DNA of 64,000 bases from Adiantum capillus-veneris. Lineage: Eukaryota > Streptophyta > Polypodiopsida > Polypodiales > Pteridaceae. Positions 9,188-21,162 of this stretch are shown piece by piece; position 1 is the stretch's first letter, and each line of letters opens with the position of its first letter. The stretch covers positions 105,553,912 to 105,617,911 of the forward strand of contig CM043963.1 in the NCBI GenBank assembly GCA_014529385.2. The letters are read 5' to 3'. The notes under the pieces were generated by a model that was given only the letters and a program-made list of their open reading frames with translations, did no database searches and had not been told where the DNA came from. A program made the translations under genes and the position numbers.

Positions 9188-11460
9188 CTATGCCTTATGC
9201 CTGTCAAACTTGACCTTCTGGCATACTAAGCAACTGCGCACAAACTCTTCCACATCCTTTTTGAGTCTCGGCCAAAAGAAGTATCTCTCTACCCCTTTCA
9301 TGGTGGTAGCAATGCCGCGGTGACCCGTAAAAGGTGGACATTGGCATTCAGTCATAACCTTTTCCCTCAATGGCTGTGTAACGCACAACATGGTTTTTCT
9401 CATCAAGTAGCCTTCCCGAATGGAGTATCTTGCTACTGTCTCCCCATCCCGTATTCGTGTGAAAACGTCTACAAAATCTGCATCTGTGGCATACTGATCG
9501 ACCATATCCTCGAAGGTCCTACGATGTATCGTGGAAACGATGGCTTTCGAGACAAATCATCTGCCACCACATTCTTCTGTCCCTGCACATGGACAATCTG
9601 GAAGTGAAACTGTGACAAGATGTTCTCCCACCGCATCTGCTTTTCCGAAAGCTGCTTCTGTGACAAGAAGTAGCACAAACTCTGATGGTCTGTAAAGACA
9701 GTAAAATCCGCTCCGAGTAGGTAATGCCGCCACTGAGTAACAACATGGATAACCGCCAAAATCTCTTTCTTATAAATCTATGCTGTCATCTCTGGCCTTG
9801 AGAACAATCGGCTCTCGTAAGCAATGACATGGCCTTCTTGCATTAAGACCGCACCCAGACTACGACCACAAGCATCACAATATACTTCAAATGACTTTTG
9901 CAAGTTCGGCAAAGCTAAAACTGGTCCCGTCATCAATTTCTCTTTCAATGTCTGAAAGGTAGTCACCTCTGTGGGTCCCCACGAGAAAGGGACTCCTTTC
10001 TATGTCAAGATATGCAAAGAAGAAGCAACCTTTGCAAACTTTTGAATGAACCGCCTGTAGTACGAACACAGTCCCAAGAAGCTTGTAACTTCATGGACAT
10101 TCTTCAAATCGGGCCAATCACGGATAGTCTCTATCTTGGCCGGATCCATTTGCACTCCTGTTTTGTTGAGACAATGTGTCCCAAAAAGTGTATCTCTGGT
10201 AGGAAAAATTGCATTAATCACTAACTTGTGATCTTGTAACGCCTGAAAGATCTGAAGCAGATGATCTCTGTGTTTTGCCTCATTCTTGGAGAAAACAATG
10301 ATGTCATCAAAGAAAGTGCCAACAAATAGCCTGTACTCTTGAAAAATCCTGTCTATCATCCGATTAAATGTCACAGGAGCATTGGATAAGCCAAAAGGCA
10401 TCACCAAAAACTCAAATAACCCAAAAGTCATCTGAAAAGCTGTCTTGTAGACGTCTCTCGGCGCGATCCTGGTCTGATGATATCCACTCTTCAGATCAAT
10501 CCTGCTAAAGCACGAGGATCCCTGTAACCTGTCGAGTATATCATCGATCCTAGGAATCGGAAATCTGTTCTTGATGGTGATTTTGTTGAGAGCTCTATAA
10601 TCGATGCACATTCTCCAAGATCTGTCTTTCTTCAAATCCAACAACACTGGAGAGCAATACGGTGAAGTACTAGGCTGGACAAGACCCTTTTCCAAGAGGT
10701 CTTTCACTTGGTTCATAATCTTTTCATTCTGTGCTCGGCTCACACGGTAAGGTGGCCGGTTCGGTGGTGTGCTTCCAGGTATCAGATCAATGGTATGATC
10801 TTCAGGACGAGCAGGTGGTAACTTGCGTGGTAGGCCCTCTGAGAAGCAATCGGCATGAGAGTGGAGAAAATCTTGGCGTTTTTTATAAAGTTTAGACATA
10901 TTTGTTCTATCCTTATCGCTCAATTCTTTCATAAAGATCGAGTAAACAAACCGACTGGATTTCATTAATTTAGAAATGGCCAAAGCCGATACAATAGGGA
11001 CAGACTCGCCCTTCAGTTTAATATCAAGTACAATGGTTCTGCCCTTCTCTGTAGTCAAAGTCGCTTTCCTCACCCGATAATCGACCACGGCGTTGTTCTT
11101 GTGGTACCAGGGAATCCTTAAAAGAACATCACAACCCTCCAAAGGAATTATGAAAAAGTCCTCATGCCCCAAATACCCCTGACAATGCAACCGAAGTTTG
11201 CCAATGACAGGTGTAATGGCTACGTCCCTGCCGGGTGCTGCTAGAACTGCCTCCGCAAGTGGTCCCATCCGATCGGGAGTGATCTCGAGCCGCGCCGCCA
11301 ATTCCGGTGAAATGAAGTTGGCCTTGGCTCCTCCATCAAAGAAGATTAGGGCCTCTTGATCTTTCACTTTGCCCCAAGCTCGGCAAAGTTTTGTACTCTC
11401 GTCCATGGTGTTGGGATCAGTACCCACACAATTGGGAACCAGTCCTGTTTTTATCTTGCC
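9188..11460 (-). pseudogene. pol: Element C pol: protease, RT, RNase H, integrase start
   Basis: Protease motif FFDGGAKANFIS lies near 11,320. Reverse transcriptase (about 10,080-10,760) has WRMCIDYRALNKITIKNRF, LKSGYHQ, VMPFGLSNAP and the catalytic FFDDIIVFSKN (near 10,290). RNase H (about 9,560-9,960) has YCDACGRSLGAVLMQ and VFTDHQSL. The integrase zinc finger has GHRGIATTMKGVERYFFWP and CLVCQK (9,190-9,330). TAG stops at 10,000 and 9,778 sit at Gln positions (copy C2 reads CAA and CAG). A frameshift lies near 9,500. The frame from gag into pol is continuous, so protease-RT would be made as a Gag-Pol fusion. Confidence 0.92.
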
Positions 11461-13019
11461 TTTTCTGCCACGTTCCTCAGCTGCTCTCGAACTCTCAGGC
11501 CTGTCGTCGTCCTTATCATTTTGTTCTTTCTGTGCCTTTTTAGGGCACTTCGCGGACTTATGTCCATGTTCCCTGCATCCAAAGCACTTCCCCTCCTTGA
11601 TGAAGCTCGCTCGCTCGTGAGGAGTAAGCTTGGGTCGTGCATCCTTCTTCTCTGGGTTGCTCTTTCTCTTTCTACTTTCATTCCCAGAAGTCTGTTCGGC
11701 TCGTTGTGTCATGGCCTCATTTGTGGGGTAGGTCGGATTGCCAGAGTGAATGGCAAAGCCCCACTTCCCATGACTCATCAACTCCTGAATAGAAGCTGAC
11801 TTCTTTTCCAAGCAGTGATCTCGGATCTCTGTAGGTAGACCCAAGGTGAACCGCTCAATCTGTTCTCTGAACTAGATCTTCTTGAATGAAGATGCGGGTA
11901 GAAAAGAGCTCCAGAATCTCTCACAATAAGCATTTATTGTATCTCTCTTTGTCATCCGAAGATGGTTCCAAGCAGCTCGTATATCGCATTTATACTCTTG
12001 AGTCAACCAAGAAGAAATAAAAAGCTTCTTAAATTTCAGCCATTTAAGTGGCGCAATCTTGTTTAAAAGAAGCGTGGACCACCAAGTTCGAGCATTCCCC
12101 TTAAAGTAAGAGGCAGCTCTCTGAATCTTGGAGTGCTCTGAGTAGTGTCCTCCCGCGAAAGCGATGTCAAACTGCTGCATAAAAGACAAAGCCTTCGAAG
12201 CATCTGAGTATCCTGAAAAAGTATCAAATTTGATCGACTCTCCACCTTCCTTAAACTCTAGGACTTTCTTGCTTTTATCTTTGAGAAAGTCATACTGATT
12301 GGCTTTATAAAAATTCTTCTTGTTTGCATAAAGTTTCCGTCATCAGAGTCTGAACTATCAGTAGACGAGTCCTCTGTAGAACTGTCAGTCACTGGGCGAG
12401 ATTTAAACTTTTTTGCCTTTTTCTTGCCCTTCCCGAAGCGTTGTTTCTTGCTTCGCTTTTTACCTTTTCTGTCTTCTTCGCTCGAATCTGAAGAGCTAGA
12501 AGAACTGTCAGAAGCAGAAGAAGAAGAAGAACTGGGTACTCCTTCAAAGTGAACACGCTTCTTCTGTTTCTTTGCTTTGTCAAATGTCGACTGACGACCC
12601 AAATAGCCTAGGAAGTCAGTGCCTGTCTTCTACGTTTTGCCGTGCTTTTTGGCTTTCTTTTGCGCATCAAAAAGCTGAGCAATCCATGCATCAACCACCT
12701 CTTCTTATTCCTTCTTTGAGTATTGCTTGTGATCAGAAGGTTTCTTGAGAGCGGGTTTCGGGGGTGGTGTAGTGGTTTTCTGCCACTGCGCATGCACTTC
12801 TTGAAAAGAAGTCTCGCTCATATATTTTGCTAGTTTCGGATCCCTTGCAACACTGAGCATCATCTTTGTTGCATCGCCGATCAATTGACGACGCTTCATC
12901 TCTCTTTGCTCCACTTGAGTAGGCCGAGGCGGGCCATACTCTCTGTCGGAATCTTCGTTATGATCCCTGCCCGCATCTCCAGATGCCGAGGGAGTCGACT
13001 GATCCTTGCGTGAAGCCAT
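11461..13019 (-). pseudogene. gag: Gag of element C with Ser-rich region and zinc knuckle
   Basis: The likely start is the ATG at 13,017-13,019 (MASRKDQSTPSAS). The N-terminal part is charged, then at 12,350-12,560 a long Ser/Asp/Glu and Lys stretch follows. The capsid core (FMQQFDIAFAGGHYSEHSKI; NARTWWSTLL, 11,900-12,190) is of the plant Gypsy retrotransposon-gag type. A CX2CX4HX4C zinc knuckle (CFGCREHGHKSAKC) lies at about 11,545-11,590. Breaks are a stop at 12,705, a frameshift near 12,340 and a TAG at 11,872-11,874. Gag would form the virus-like particle. Confidence 0.88.
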
Positions 13020-13077
13020 AGGTGCCACAAAAAAAAAAAATGGGGATCGGATTTTCCGTAGAAGAGAAATCGGCTGT

Positions 13078-13089
13078 GCTCTGATACCA
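13078..13089 (-). other. Primer-binding site of element C
   Basis: The minus strand reads TGGTATCAGAGC, the canonical plant site complementary to the 3' end of initiator methionine tRNA, one base from the LTR end at 13,091. Confidence 0.9.
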
Positions 13090-13090
13090 A

Positions 13091-14326
13091 TGAACAGACT
13101 TGGACACTCCAAGTCAAGAATCAATCACAACAGCACCAAATAACCACTTCAAAACAATTCACAGATCACAATAGATTTGCATTGGCCCAGCGGAGTTCCG
13201 TGCCTAGAGATATTCCAAACCTGGCGGGGGCTGAAAACGCAGGTTTTCGACCTGATCTTGGCAGCATAACGGCAAAAAAACCCCTCTAGGTCAAAAGCAC
13301 GTGTCTAGGATGAATTCCCTCGCTATCTGGAAGCTTTCTGGTGAGCTGTCACAGAAATTCAGCTGGCTGTAATTCCCTGTTTTTCACTGCTGGGTGCCCA
13401 AAAGCTTGTACACACATCCCAAGGCTCTCACGAGGCTCCCCCGATATTCCCTTGCAGTTTAGGTGCAAAACCCTAAACCTGCAGAAAAACACAGTAGGCT
13501 GTAATTCGTTGTTTCGGATCGTTTTTAGCAGAGCGAACACGCCTACGCGTGTCCCAAGGGCTCCCGCACACAATGGGACAGTTCCCCTGTGAATTGGACG
13601 AGTTTTCACGCGAGAAAACTCTCCGAACTCGCAATTTCTCGCAATGGAACTGTGCGTACCTGTGGGGGATTAGCAATTAGCTAATCCGGTTCCTGTTTAG
13701 AAGGCTCTTGCCTTGGCAAACGCGCATAAACCCCCAGAACTGTACATGTTCAACTGAGTAGCCCAACTAGTGGGGCATTACCATATGTGCCAAAGGGGAG
13801 AGAGATGCACGAGAGCAAATCATCGCGCTACATGAGACAGAGGAGAAGGCAAGCTTTCCATTAAAGTTGTAGACTTGCACCCACTACTCACACACACACA
13901 CTGTAGCTCACTTATGATAAAAAATCAGCCTCCTCTCTCAAATTGGGCGCCCCCTCTTCATGCTGGAAGTGGCAAAATTGCCTGGAGCCGCCATGTGTCC
14001 AGTTTGTCCCTTTTGAGTTAATTCTCTAGTTCGCACTGACTTATAAAGTTATAAGTGACTTTCCGAGTGGCCCAGACTTCATTTGGCGCACCCAGGCTTC
14101 CATACTCATCAGAATTCAATGCTAACTGGCCCGACCAGTCCCAGACTGACCGACCCAGACTCCCGCTGTGAGAAACCTATTCGGCCGCAGCCGTTTCACA
14201 CTGGCCATGCAATGTCCACTTGCACCTTTTCAAGGGTTCCGGGGAAAACAAGTAAAAATAAAATAAATAAAAATATCTAGTACTTATTTACGGAAGACAA
14301 CAGGAAAAATACACCTCCTGGTGACA
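13091..14326 (-). repeat. Chimeric LTR shared by elements C and D
   Basis: Its left end (TGAACAGAC...) abuts C's primer-binding site, and its right end (GGTGACA at 14,326) abuts D's polypurine tract. It therefore serves as 5' LTR of C and 3' LTR of D. The first ~100 bp resemble the C-type LTR ends near 5.9 kb and 24.8 kb. From about 13,205 it matches D-type LTRs at 19,907-20,462 and 21,378-22,489 almost base for base. The block with AATAAAGAAATACC expected in a D LTR is missing at the switch. Recombination between two different elements is the simplest explanation. Confidence 0.7.
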
Positions 14327-14656
14327 CAACCCACCCTTGAAATACTGCAAGCGACCTCGCTTGCATGCCAATAATACATGCAGTATCTCGTGATATCACA
14401 TATATTCTATGATGGGAATGCAAGATATACATGCTTCCGGAAATGTAGCGTTGGACGATTAAACAATCCCACCAACCTGGCTACGAGACATATATCAAGC
14501 ATAGAAGTCTTCTAGTGTACTCTCAAGCACAGACTTCTCTAGCTAAATTCTGTATGGAAAGAGTAGATACAATTGTTTAACTACTCTCTTGAGCATCATG
14601 AACCATGCTCTTGCCTTGCTCCAGAAAAGGCTACATCAAGTCACTGTGGGTTCCAT
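14327..14656 (-). other. Polypurine tract and 3' untranslated region of D
   Basis: On the minus strand TTTCAAGGGTGGGTTG ends directly at the LTR start (TGTCACCAGGAGG), as a polypurine tract should. The rest between the pol stop and this tract shows no coding sequence. The same sequence recurs at 22,490-22,800 in D2 with few differences. Confidence 0.8.
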
Positions 14657-17600
14657 CTAAAAGGCTTCAAGATACAATTGCAATATCTGAGGTGAATCAA
14701 CCAATTCAGACTCTTCCATCCATTTGGCATCCAACGATGGATAGTTCTTGAACTTTACCAAATAGCGTCTTGCAACCTTTCCTCTAACCTTTCTTTCTTT
14801 ATGTGCCAATATCTGTTTAGGAACAAGGATTTCATCCAATTCTTCCACTTCGGGTTGTTCCTCATCAAGCATATTCTCTGGCACATCACCGACAAAGGGT
14901 CTGAGAAGGCTGGCATGAAAAGCATTATGTATTTTCCAGCCTTCTGATAGCTTTAACCTGTAAGCTACATCGCTGATCTTTTCTGAAATCTGAAAAGGAC
15001 CATAATATCGCATGCTGAGCTTAGGAAACAAGTGTTCCTTGCCTTTCCTTTTCCTTAACGTGGCCTTTTCAAAGCGCAAAAGCACCCAATCACCAAGTGA
15101 AAATACAAGTTCATGACGGTGACGATCAGCAGCTTTCTTTTGTTTAGCTTGAGTCTTCTCAAGAGCAATCTTTATCTTCCTGTATGTTTCATCCATATCT
15201 TGCACATACTTGTCTGCCTCAAAAATCTTGTCCTTAGTCTGCAAAATGGGCGGGATTTTCTTTCCTCCTTCCACTATCTCAAATGGTGCCTTACCTGTTG
15301 ACGTATGCACAGTGTTATTGTAAGCATATTCAACCAATGGAAGATGGTGTTCCCAAGTTGCCTTGTGCTCTGACACATAACATTTGAGCAGGTCAAGGAC
15401 AGTAGAATTTGCCTCTTCTGACTGTCCATCAGTTTGCGGATGAAACGAAGAAGAGAACTTTAGCGTAGTGCCCATGTTCTCAAACAATGCCTTCCAGAAA
15501 AGACTCGTCATACGTGGATCCCTGTCATTGACAATTGATTGAGGCATCCCGTGATATTTAAAGATATTGCTCATGAATATCTTGACCATGTGTTCTGGCT
15601 TTATCTTCTTCCTCACAGGAATGAAATGGGCCTGCTTACTGAACCTACAAATGATAGTCCAAATCCCATCATTGCCTGTTTGCGTCCTTGGAAGATCAAA
15701 GATAAAGTCCATTGCTATGCTTTTCCATGGCCTATCTCGGATCGGCAATGGCTGCAACAATCCCGGTTGCTTTTGTCTGTCAAATTTGACTTTTTGGCAT
15801 ACTAAGCATGATCTTACAAATGTGTCAACATCTTGACGCAAAGCTGGCCAATAGAAGAATGCCTCAACCCCTTTCACTGTCACATCAATTCCACGATGCC
15901 TAGCATAAGGTGGAGCATGACTTTCCATCAAAATCTTTGGCCGTAACTGTTTAGTAACACATAACTTTCCATGCATCATGAGAAAGTCATTCTTAAGCAT
16001 ATAGTGCTCATGATGTTGCCCATCAACAAGCTGGTCATAGATCCTTGCAAAATCTGAGTCTTCAGCATATTGTGTCTCATTTCGTCTAGTTCACAATGGT
16101 ACGGAATTGACACTGCTGAAATTTGGGGCTTTCATGACAACGCATCAGCCACCACGTTCTTTTTCCCTTGCACATGCACAATCTGAAAATGGAACATTGA
16201 CAAGATGTTTGCCCATCGCATGTGCTTCTCAGACAACTTCGTCTTTGTGAGAAAATATCGCAAGGTTTGATGATCCGTTTGGACAACAAAATCAGCCCCT
16301 AGCAGATAGTGTTTCCAACTAGTGAGAGCATGAATTACTGCCAGCAATTCTTTCTCATAGACTTGCAAGTTCCTTTCAGTCTTCAAAAGAATTCTGCTCT
16401 CATATGCGACTACTCGGCCATTCTGCATTAGAACTGCACCAAGACTATGGCCACACGCATCACACTGAACCACAAAAGGTTTCGAAAGATCTGGCAAAAT
16501 AATTACCGGATCTGAAGTCAGCTTCTCTTTCAAGTGTTTGAACGCTAAAATTTCCTTGGCTGTCCACTTGAAAGTAACTCCTTTTCCTTGTAGTGCATGG
16601 AGTGGAGAAGCAATCTCAGCAAAATTTCGGATGAACCTCCTGTAGTAGGAACATAAGCCTAGAAAGCTTCGAATGTCATGTACGGACTTCAAGTCTGGCC
16701 ATGACCTAATTGCTTCCACTTTAGCAGGATCCATGCGTACCCCATCCTTTGAAACAATGTGCCCAAGGAAGTGAATCTCTTGCAAAAAGAATTCATTCTT
16801 CTTCACATTAATGAGTAGCCTGTTCGTACGTAACTCGTTGAAAACTGCAGTCAAGTGATCCCTATGCTCCTCTTCAGACTTCGAATAGAAAATCATGTCA
16901 TCAAAGAAGGTACCCACGAAGTCTCTATGTGGTCTAAAAATTCTCTCCATCATTCTATTAAACGTGGCAGGAGCATTTGTGAGACCAAATGGCATAACAA
17001 GAAACTCATAGAGACCAAATGTTGTCCTGAACGCAGTCTTATAGACATCTTCTGGCCTAATGCGTATCTGATGGTAGCCACTCTTTAGGTCTATCGTTGT
17101 AAACAATGATTCTCCCTCAAGCCGATCAAGAATGTCATCTATCCTCGGTATGGGGAACCTGTTCTTGATGGTATTCTTATTCAAGGCGCAATAGTCAATG
17201 CACATGCGCCATGAACCATCCTTCTTCTGCACTAAGAGTACAGACCCTTCTCTAAAAGCTTGTTGACCTGACTCATAATCTCTTTCTGCTGGGCTACACT
17301 AACCCTGTATGGTGGTCTATTCGGTGGACTAGAACCTGACACAAGATCTATAGTATGATCCTCAGGTCTCTCAGAAGGTAACTCCCCTGGCAAAGAGTCT
17401 GAAAAACAGTCACCGAAACCACTCAAAAAAGTTGACCTGTCTTTATCTAAGGTAGACAAATTAGATACAACTTGAGGTACTTCTTTTGCAAAGATCAAGT
17501 ACGCAAAAAGATGATTCTTTATTACAGATGAAATAGCAGAAGCAGAAACAACTGGAACAGACTCGCCTGTAAGATTTACATCAAGGACATGAGTCTTTCC

Positions 17601-17990
17601 TCTATGTACAAGGGTAATCTTTTTGTTATAAGTATCCACCATAGCATGCAACCTGTAACACCATGGGATACCCAGTAACACATCACAGCCCTCAAGTGGC
17701 ATAATATGAAATTCTTCCGCATCCACATAGCTCTGAATGTGCAGACGAAGCTTCCCCAAAATGGGAGTAACGGGCTCTGAATGACCTGGGCATGCCAAAC
17801 CTGCTTCCCCTGTCATACCCATCTCCTCTGCACGAATGCCCAACTTTGATGCCAATTTTGGTGATATGAAATTTGCACGGGCTCCTAGATCAAAGAAAAC
17901 CATCACTGTCTGGTCTCTAACTTTGCCCCAAGCTCTACACAGCTCCGTGGCATCTATGTCTGGCTGGTCTCCAACAAAATCTGGAACAAG
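14657..17990 (-). pseudogene. pol: Chromovirus D pol: protease, RT, RNase H, integrase, chromodomain
   Basis: Protease motif FFDLGARANFIS lies near 17,890 and CDVLLGIPWCYR near 17,670. RT (16,620-17,260) has WRMCIDYCALNKNTIKNRF, VMPFGLTNAP and the catalytic FFDDMIFYSKS (near 16,900). RNase H follows (CDACGHSLGAVLMQ, QTDHQTL). The 447-residue last ORF (14,657-16,000) has the integrase zinc finger, AMDFIFDLP, NDRDPRM, QTDGQSEE and a C-terminal chromodomain (YLVKFKNYPSLDAKWMEESEL, split here by its motifs at 14,690-14,790). Compared with copy A, 34 bp are missing at about 17,236, removing the QPSSSPFCSP segment and shifting frame. A TGA lies at 16,132-16,134 and a frameshift near 16,080. Confidence 0.93.
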
Positions 17991-19620
17991 TCCTGCACTT
18001 GGCTTTAGCTTCTTCCCTTTATGGTCTGACTTGTCATCCTTATCGTGTGACTTCTTCTGTGGGCATTCATTTGCAAAATGTCCTTCCTATTCACAAATGT
18101 AGCATTTCTTGGCCTCCTAAGAGCTTTCCTTTCTTCAAAAGTTTTGCCTGAAAAATGCCTTTTTTGTCCTTGTCCTCGTCCCGAAGAAGACTTAGACTGC
18201 TTCTTGGACATATCACCTTCTTCAGTGGAGGGCTTCTTTGTGGGAGGCTCAGAAGGCTTTGCTGCAACATTGCCCTTGGCTGAAAACTGTTTGCCTTGGG
18301 ACCCTTTCTTGTGGCTATTAAATCCATCGGAATCTCCCTTCGATAGATTGCTGGCCACTCTTGCATTCTCTATCAACTGAAACATATTCATGACAGTAGT
18401 CTTTGTGCAGTAGTCCCTGATTTTCTTGGGCAATCCGCAACAGTACTTCTCAATTTGTTCTGACAATGGCACAAACCTGTAAGAGGTGACTGGCAACAAT
18501 GCGGCCCAAAACTATTTATTGTACTCTTCCAGATTCGCACACTGTTTAGCATTCAACTCGTGCCATTCTGTCATCACATCCACTTCAAAAGTGCTCGTCA
18601 ACCATGCAGGCGCAAAAAGTTGTTTGAATTGGACCCACGTTGTTGGGGCTTGACCCTGGTTCAACAATGCGGTCCACCATTGAAGCGCATTCCCTTTCAA
18701 GAAAGTGGCAGCCTTGCGTATCTTTGAAGATTCCGTGAAGTTTCCTCCAACATAAGATGCATCGAACTGCTGTATGAAGGTCAAAGCCTTCAATTGATCC
18801 TCAGTTCCTCTGAAAGTTTCAAACTTCACTCCCTGCCCACCTTCCTTGTAATCCTTAAGCTGACTCAAAGGAGCCACATTATCATAAACAGGTGCCTGTA
18901 ACAGTGGTGCTCCATGAGTGTTCATTCTAGCACTCGCATCAACTGTTTTCCCTGTCATTTTTGCATTTTTTACGTATGGCTGCGAAAAACCAGCCATACC
19001 AAATTGTGTTCCAGGTACTCGAAACTGGCCATAGGCACCCATAAAACCTGGTTGGACACCCATGTTCGCATACATAGGGTTACCCATGCCTGTTTGCATT
19101 GTCCCAAACATATTCCCTGGCATATAACTTGTGGAAGGTCCTGCCATAGCTTGAAACACTGAACCACCTCCAAAATAACCAGGATAAGTATTAGGTAATG
19201 GAAGGGTCTGACGCATAGCGTGTTCATTACTCCCTTGACCATTCACAAACGGTTCCTGTCCAGCTAAAGCAAGTTGCTTTGGATCATTGGACACCGCTAG
19301 TTGCTCAACCACATGGGCTTTCCCTCGAGCATCATGAGTCCTCTGCGCATTGGAAATCTCCTTTTCCTGCAACGGCTCAGTCATGCCCTGTGTAGGAGGT
19401 TGAAAACCCTGTGTCGGAGCCTGTAAGAACTCCTGCATCCTTGGGTTGTTAGACAATTGCTGAAACATGTCCATGCAGCAACGCAGTTGAGTTCTAAACA
19501 ACCTTTCTCTTCTTGAAGAGTTGAAGGAACTTTCTCCGTGCCATGTGAGGAAGATCTCTCTTCAGGTACTTGGTCTCTCTTCTCTGCCATAACAACAAGC
19601 TCTGTGTTGCTTTCACCCAC
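17991..19620 (-). pseudogene. gag: Gag of chromovirus D, Gln/Gly/Met-rich N-terminal half
   Basis: The likely start is ATG at 19,618-19,620 (MGESNTELVV), with a frameshift near 19,500. The next ~200 residues are rich in Gln, Gly, Met and Pro (repeats of the type GMGNPMYANMG), unlike the Ser/Lys-rich gags of C and E. The capsid core includes ALTFIQQFDASYVGG and ALQWWTALLNQ (18,650-18,800). A TAG at 18,512-18,514 and a second TAG at 18,087-18,089 sit at likely Gln positions. The second lies inside the zinc knuckle (CYIC..EGHFANEC), in the frame that leads into protease. A frameshift lies between the two. Confidence 0.85.
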
Positions 19621-19686
19621 AACAATCCACGTTGCACTTTTTGAAGAAAAAGTGACTATCCCGTCGATGGAACCATATAACCGGCC

Positions 19687-20462
19687 TGTACAACGTAGAG
19701 GGCAGTACTATTTCAATTACGTATTAACTTTACACAGAGCACCGAGAAGGAAAGAGAACACAGTTACGTCCAACGACTAGAATGCCACTGTGCACACGAG
19801 ACCGACACCCTGTAGGCCCCAAAGATTGGCACCCCTTTCGGTATTTCTTTATTCAAATTAAGGTAGACGATCCGACCACTTAGCACAAGCTTTCACAAAG
19901 CTGTCCAAACCTGGCGAGGGCTGAAAACGCAGGTTTTCGACCTGATTTTGGCAGCATAACGGCGCAAAAACCCCTGTAGGTCAAAAGCACGTGTCTAGGA
20001 CGAATTCCCTCGCTATCTGGAAGCTTTCTGGTGAGCTGTCACAGAAATTCAGCCGGCTGTAATTCCCTGTTTTTCACTGCCGGGTGCCCAAAAGCTTGTA
20101 CACGCATCCCAAGGCTCTCACGAGGCTCCCCTAGTGTTCCCTTGCAATTTAGGTGCGAAACCCTAAACCTGCAGAAAAACACAGCAGGCTGTAATTCGCT
20201 GTTTCGGATCGTTTTTAGCGGAGCGAACACGCCTACGCGTGTCCCAAGGGCTCCCACACACAATGGACAGTTCCCCTGTGAATTGGACGAGTTTTCACGT
20301 GAGAAAACTCTCCAAACTCGCAATTTCTCGCGATGAAACTGTGCGTACCTGTGGGGGATTAGCAATTAGCTAATCCGGTTGCTGTTCACAAGGCTCTTGC
20401 CTTGGCAAACGCGCATAAACCCCCAAAACTGTACATGTTCAACTGAGTAGCCCAACTAGTGG
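19687..20462 (-). repeat. Partial 5' LTR of chromovirus D
   Basis: TGTACAACG at 19,687 is the LTR end facing gag. The block GGCACCCCTTTCGGTATTTC plus TTTATT lies near 19,828-19,853. At 20,462 (..CCAACTAGTGG) it stops, where the related LTR at 21.2-22.5 kb continues for about 540 more bases. Between 19,621 and 19,686 lies a short leader; no standard TGGTATC primer site is visible there, and the first ~10 leader bases (GCCGGTTATA on the minus strand) recur beside the LTR at 21,163. Confidence 0.75.
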
Positions 20463-20465
20463 AGG

Positions 20466-20742
20466 ATCTAAAGACTCGCTTCTTACCTCCACAACACCTG
20501 AAGCGATTGAAGAAGGATTTTTCGGCTTTGTCTCAACAAGGTAAACCGGTGATGTCATATGCTAACCATGTGTCGCAACTGGGTGCACAATTGAGGAAAT
20601 AAGTTGGAGGCCTTTCTCTTTGGTTTGAACCACTCGGTCAAGTTTGACGTGGAAGCCGATGATCCAAAGACATTTCAAGAGGCAATACGCTTGGCAAGAG
20701 ATGAAGCACAACAAGGGCAAGCTCAAGATGTCCAACGCTAAT
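20466..20742 (+). pseudogene. Plus-strand gag fragment of an unrelated LTR element
   Basis: Translation from 20,466 gives DLKTRFLPPQHLKRLKKDFS... to a stop near 20,598. One base shift later the frame continues as LEAFLFGLNHSVKFDVEADD and then FQEAIRLARDEAQQGQAQ, ending near 20,742. Its layout, a hydrophobic capsid part then an AIRLARDEA-type helix, resembles the gags of F and G (FKEAVAIAREKEW; FEDALHIAKHKEW). It lies on the opposite strand to its neighbours and is wedged between two D-family LTRs. Confidence 0.6.
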
Positions 20743-21162
20743 GGTAACTCTTCCTCTCATGACTCCCCTAAAGACAAGGATAAAAATTCTAATGGGAATG
20801 GTTACTGGTAACAATAAAAAAGAACCTTCTCAAAATCCATTCTTAAGGGATATTTCATTGCACTTGTGGCACTCTTTAAGCTATAGTAACCTGTGACTGT
20901 TATTACCTCGCCCTTCTGTAGTCTAAGTGGAACCTCGTCAAATTGGTCTATTGGCATTTCTTATCCACCTCCTTTTAAGGGACCCACCAAGGTGGGTATT
21001 CATAAAGTGCAGCGTAGTCTGGGGTTGGCAACGTCCTTGTAGAGGGGGCAGTTCCTACTGATTGCTCAGCGGGCCGCTCCTTACCCTTTCGACGATCCTG
21101 TTCTATCCTAAATTGCCCTTTAGTTATATAGATCACGCGCCCACGAGGCGTTATAACCGGCT
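20743..21162 (-). other. Short unassigned internal segment beside the D2 LTR
   Basis: A minus-strand frame (21,169 down to 20,975) begins at the LTR edge and reads PVITPRGRVIYITKGQFRIE and further to PDYAALYEYPPWW. It could be the start of a gag next to its 5' LTR, but I recognise no domain. The remaining bases to 20,743 show nothing I can name. Confidence 0.3.

Larger units (their letters stand above)
9188..13200 (-). mobile_element. Ty3/Gypsy element C, 3' end lost
   Basis: From right to left are an LTR end, a primer-binding site, gag, protease, reverse transcriptase, RNase H and the start of integrase. Integrase stops just after the zinc finger (CLVCQKVKFDR near 9200). The integrase core, any chromodomain and the 3' LTR are gone. 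The 5' LTR is only about 110 bp of C-type sequence (13,091-13,200), then becomes D-type LTR. Confidence 0.88.
13190..20462 (-). mobile_element. Ty3/Gypsy chromovirus D, near-complete but mutated
   Basis: The minus strand carries a partial 5' LTR (19,687-20,462), gag, protease, RT, RNase H, integrase with chromodomain, a polypurine tract and a 3' LTR region (to about 13,190). Both LTRs are incomplete: the right one lacks its outer ~540 bp, and the left one switches to C-type sequence. Lesions include a 34-bp deletion, frameshifts and TAG stops. It is the best full-length reference for copies A and D2. Confidence 0.88.

Noticed and set aside
13341-13676. Overlapping ORFs on both strands in D-family LTRs (also near 20.03-20.37 and 21.55-21.84 kb)
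   Set aside because: Repeated because the LTR is repeated; frames are antisense shadows and change between copies.
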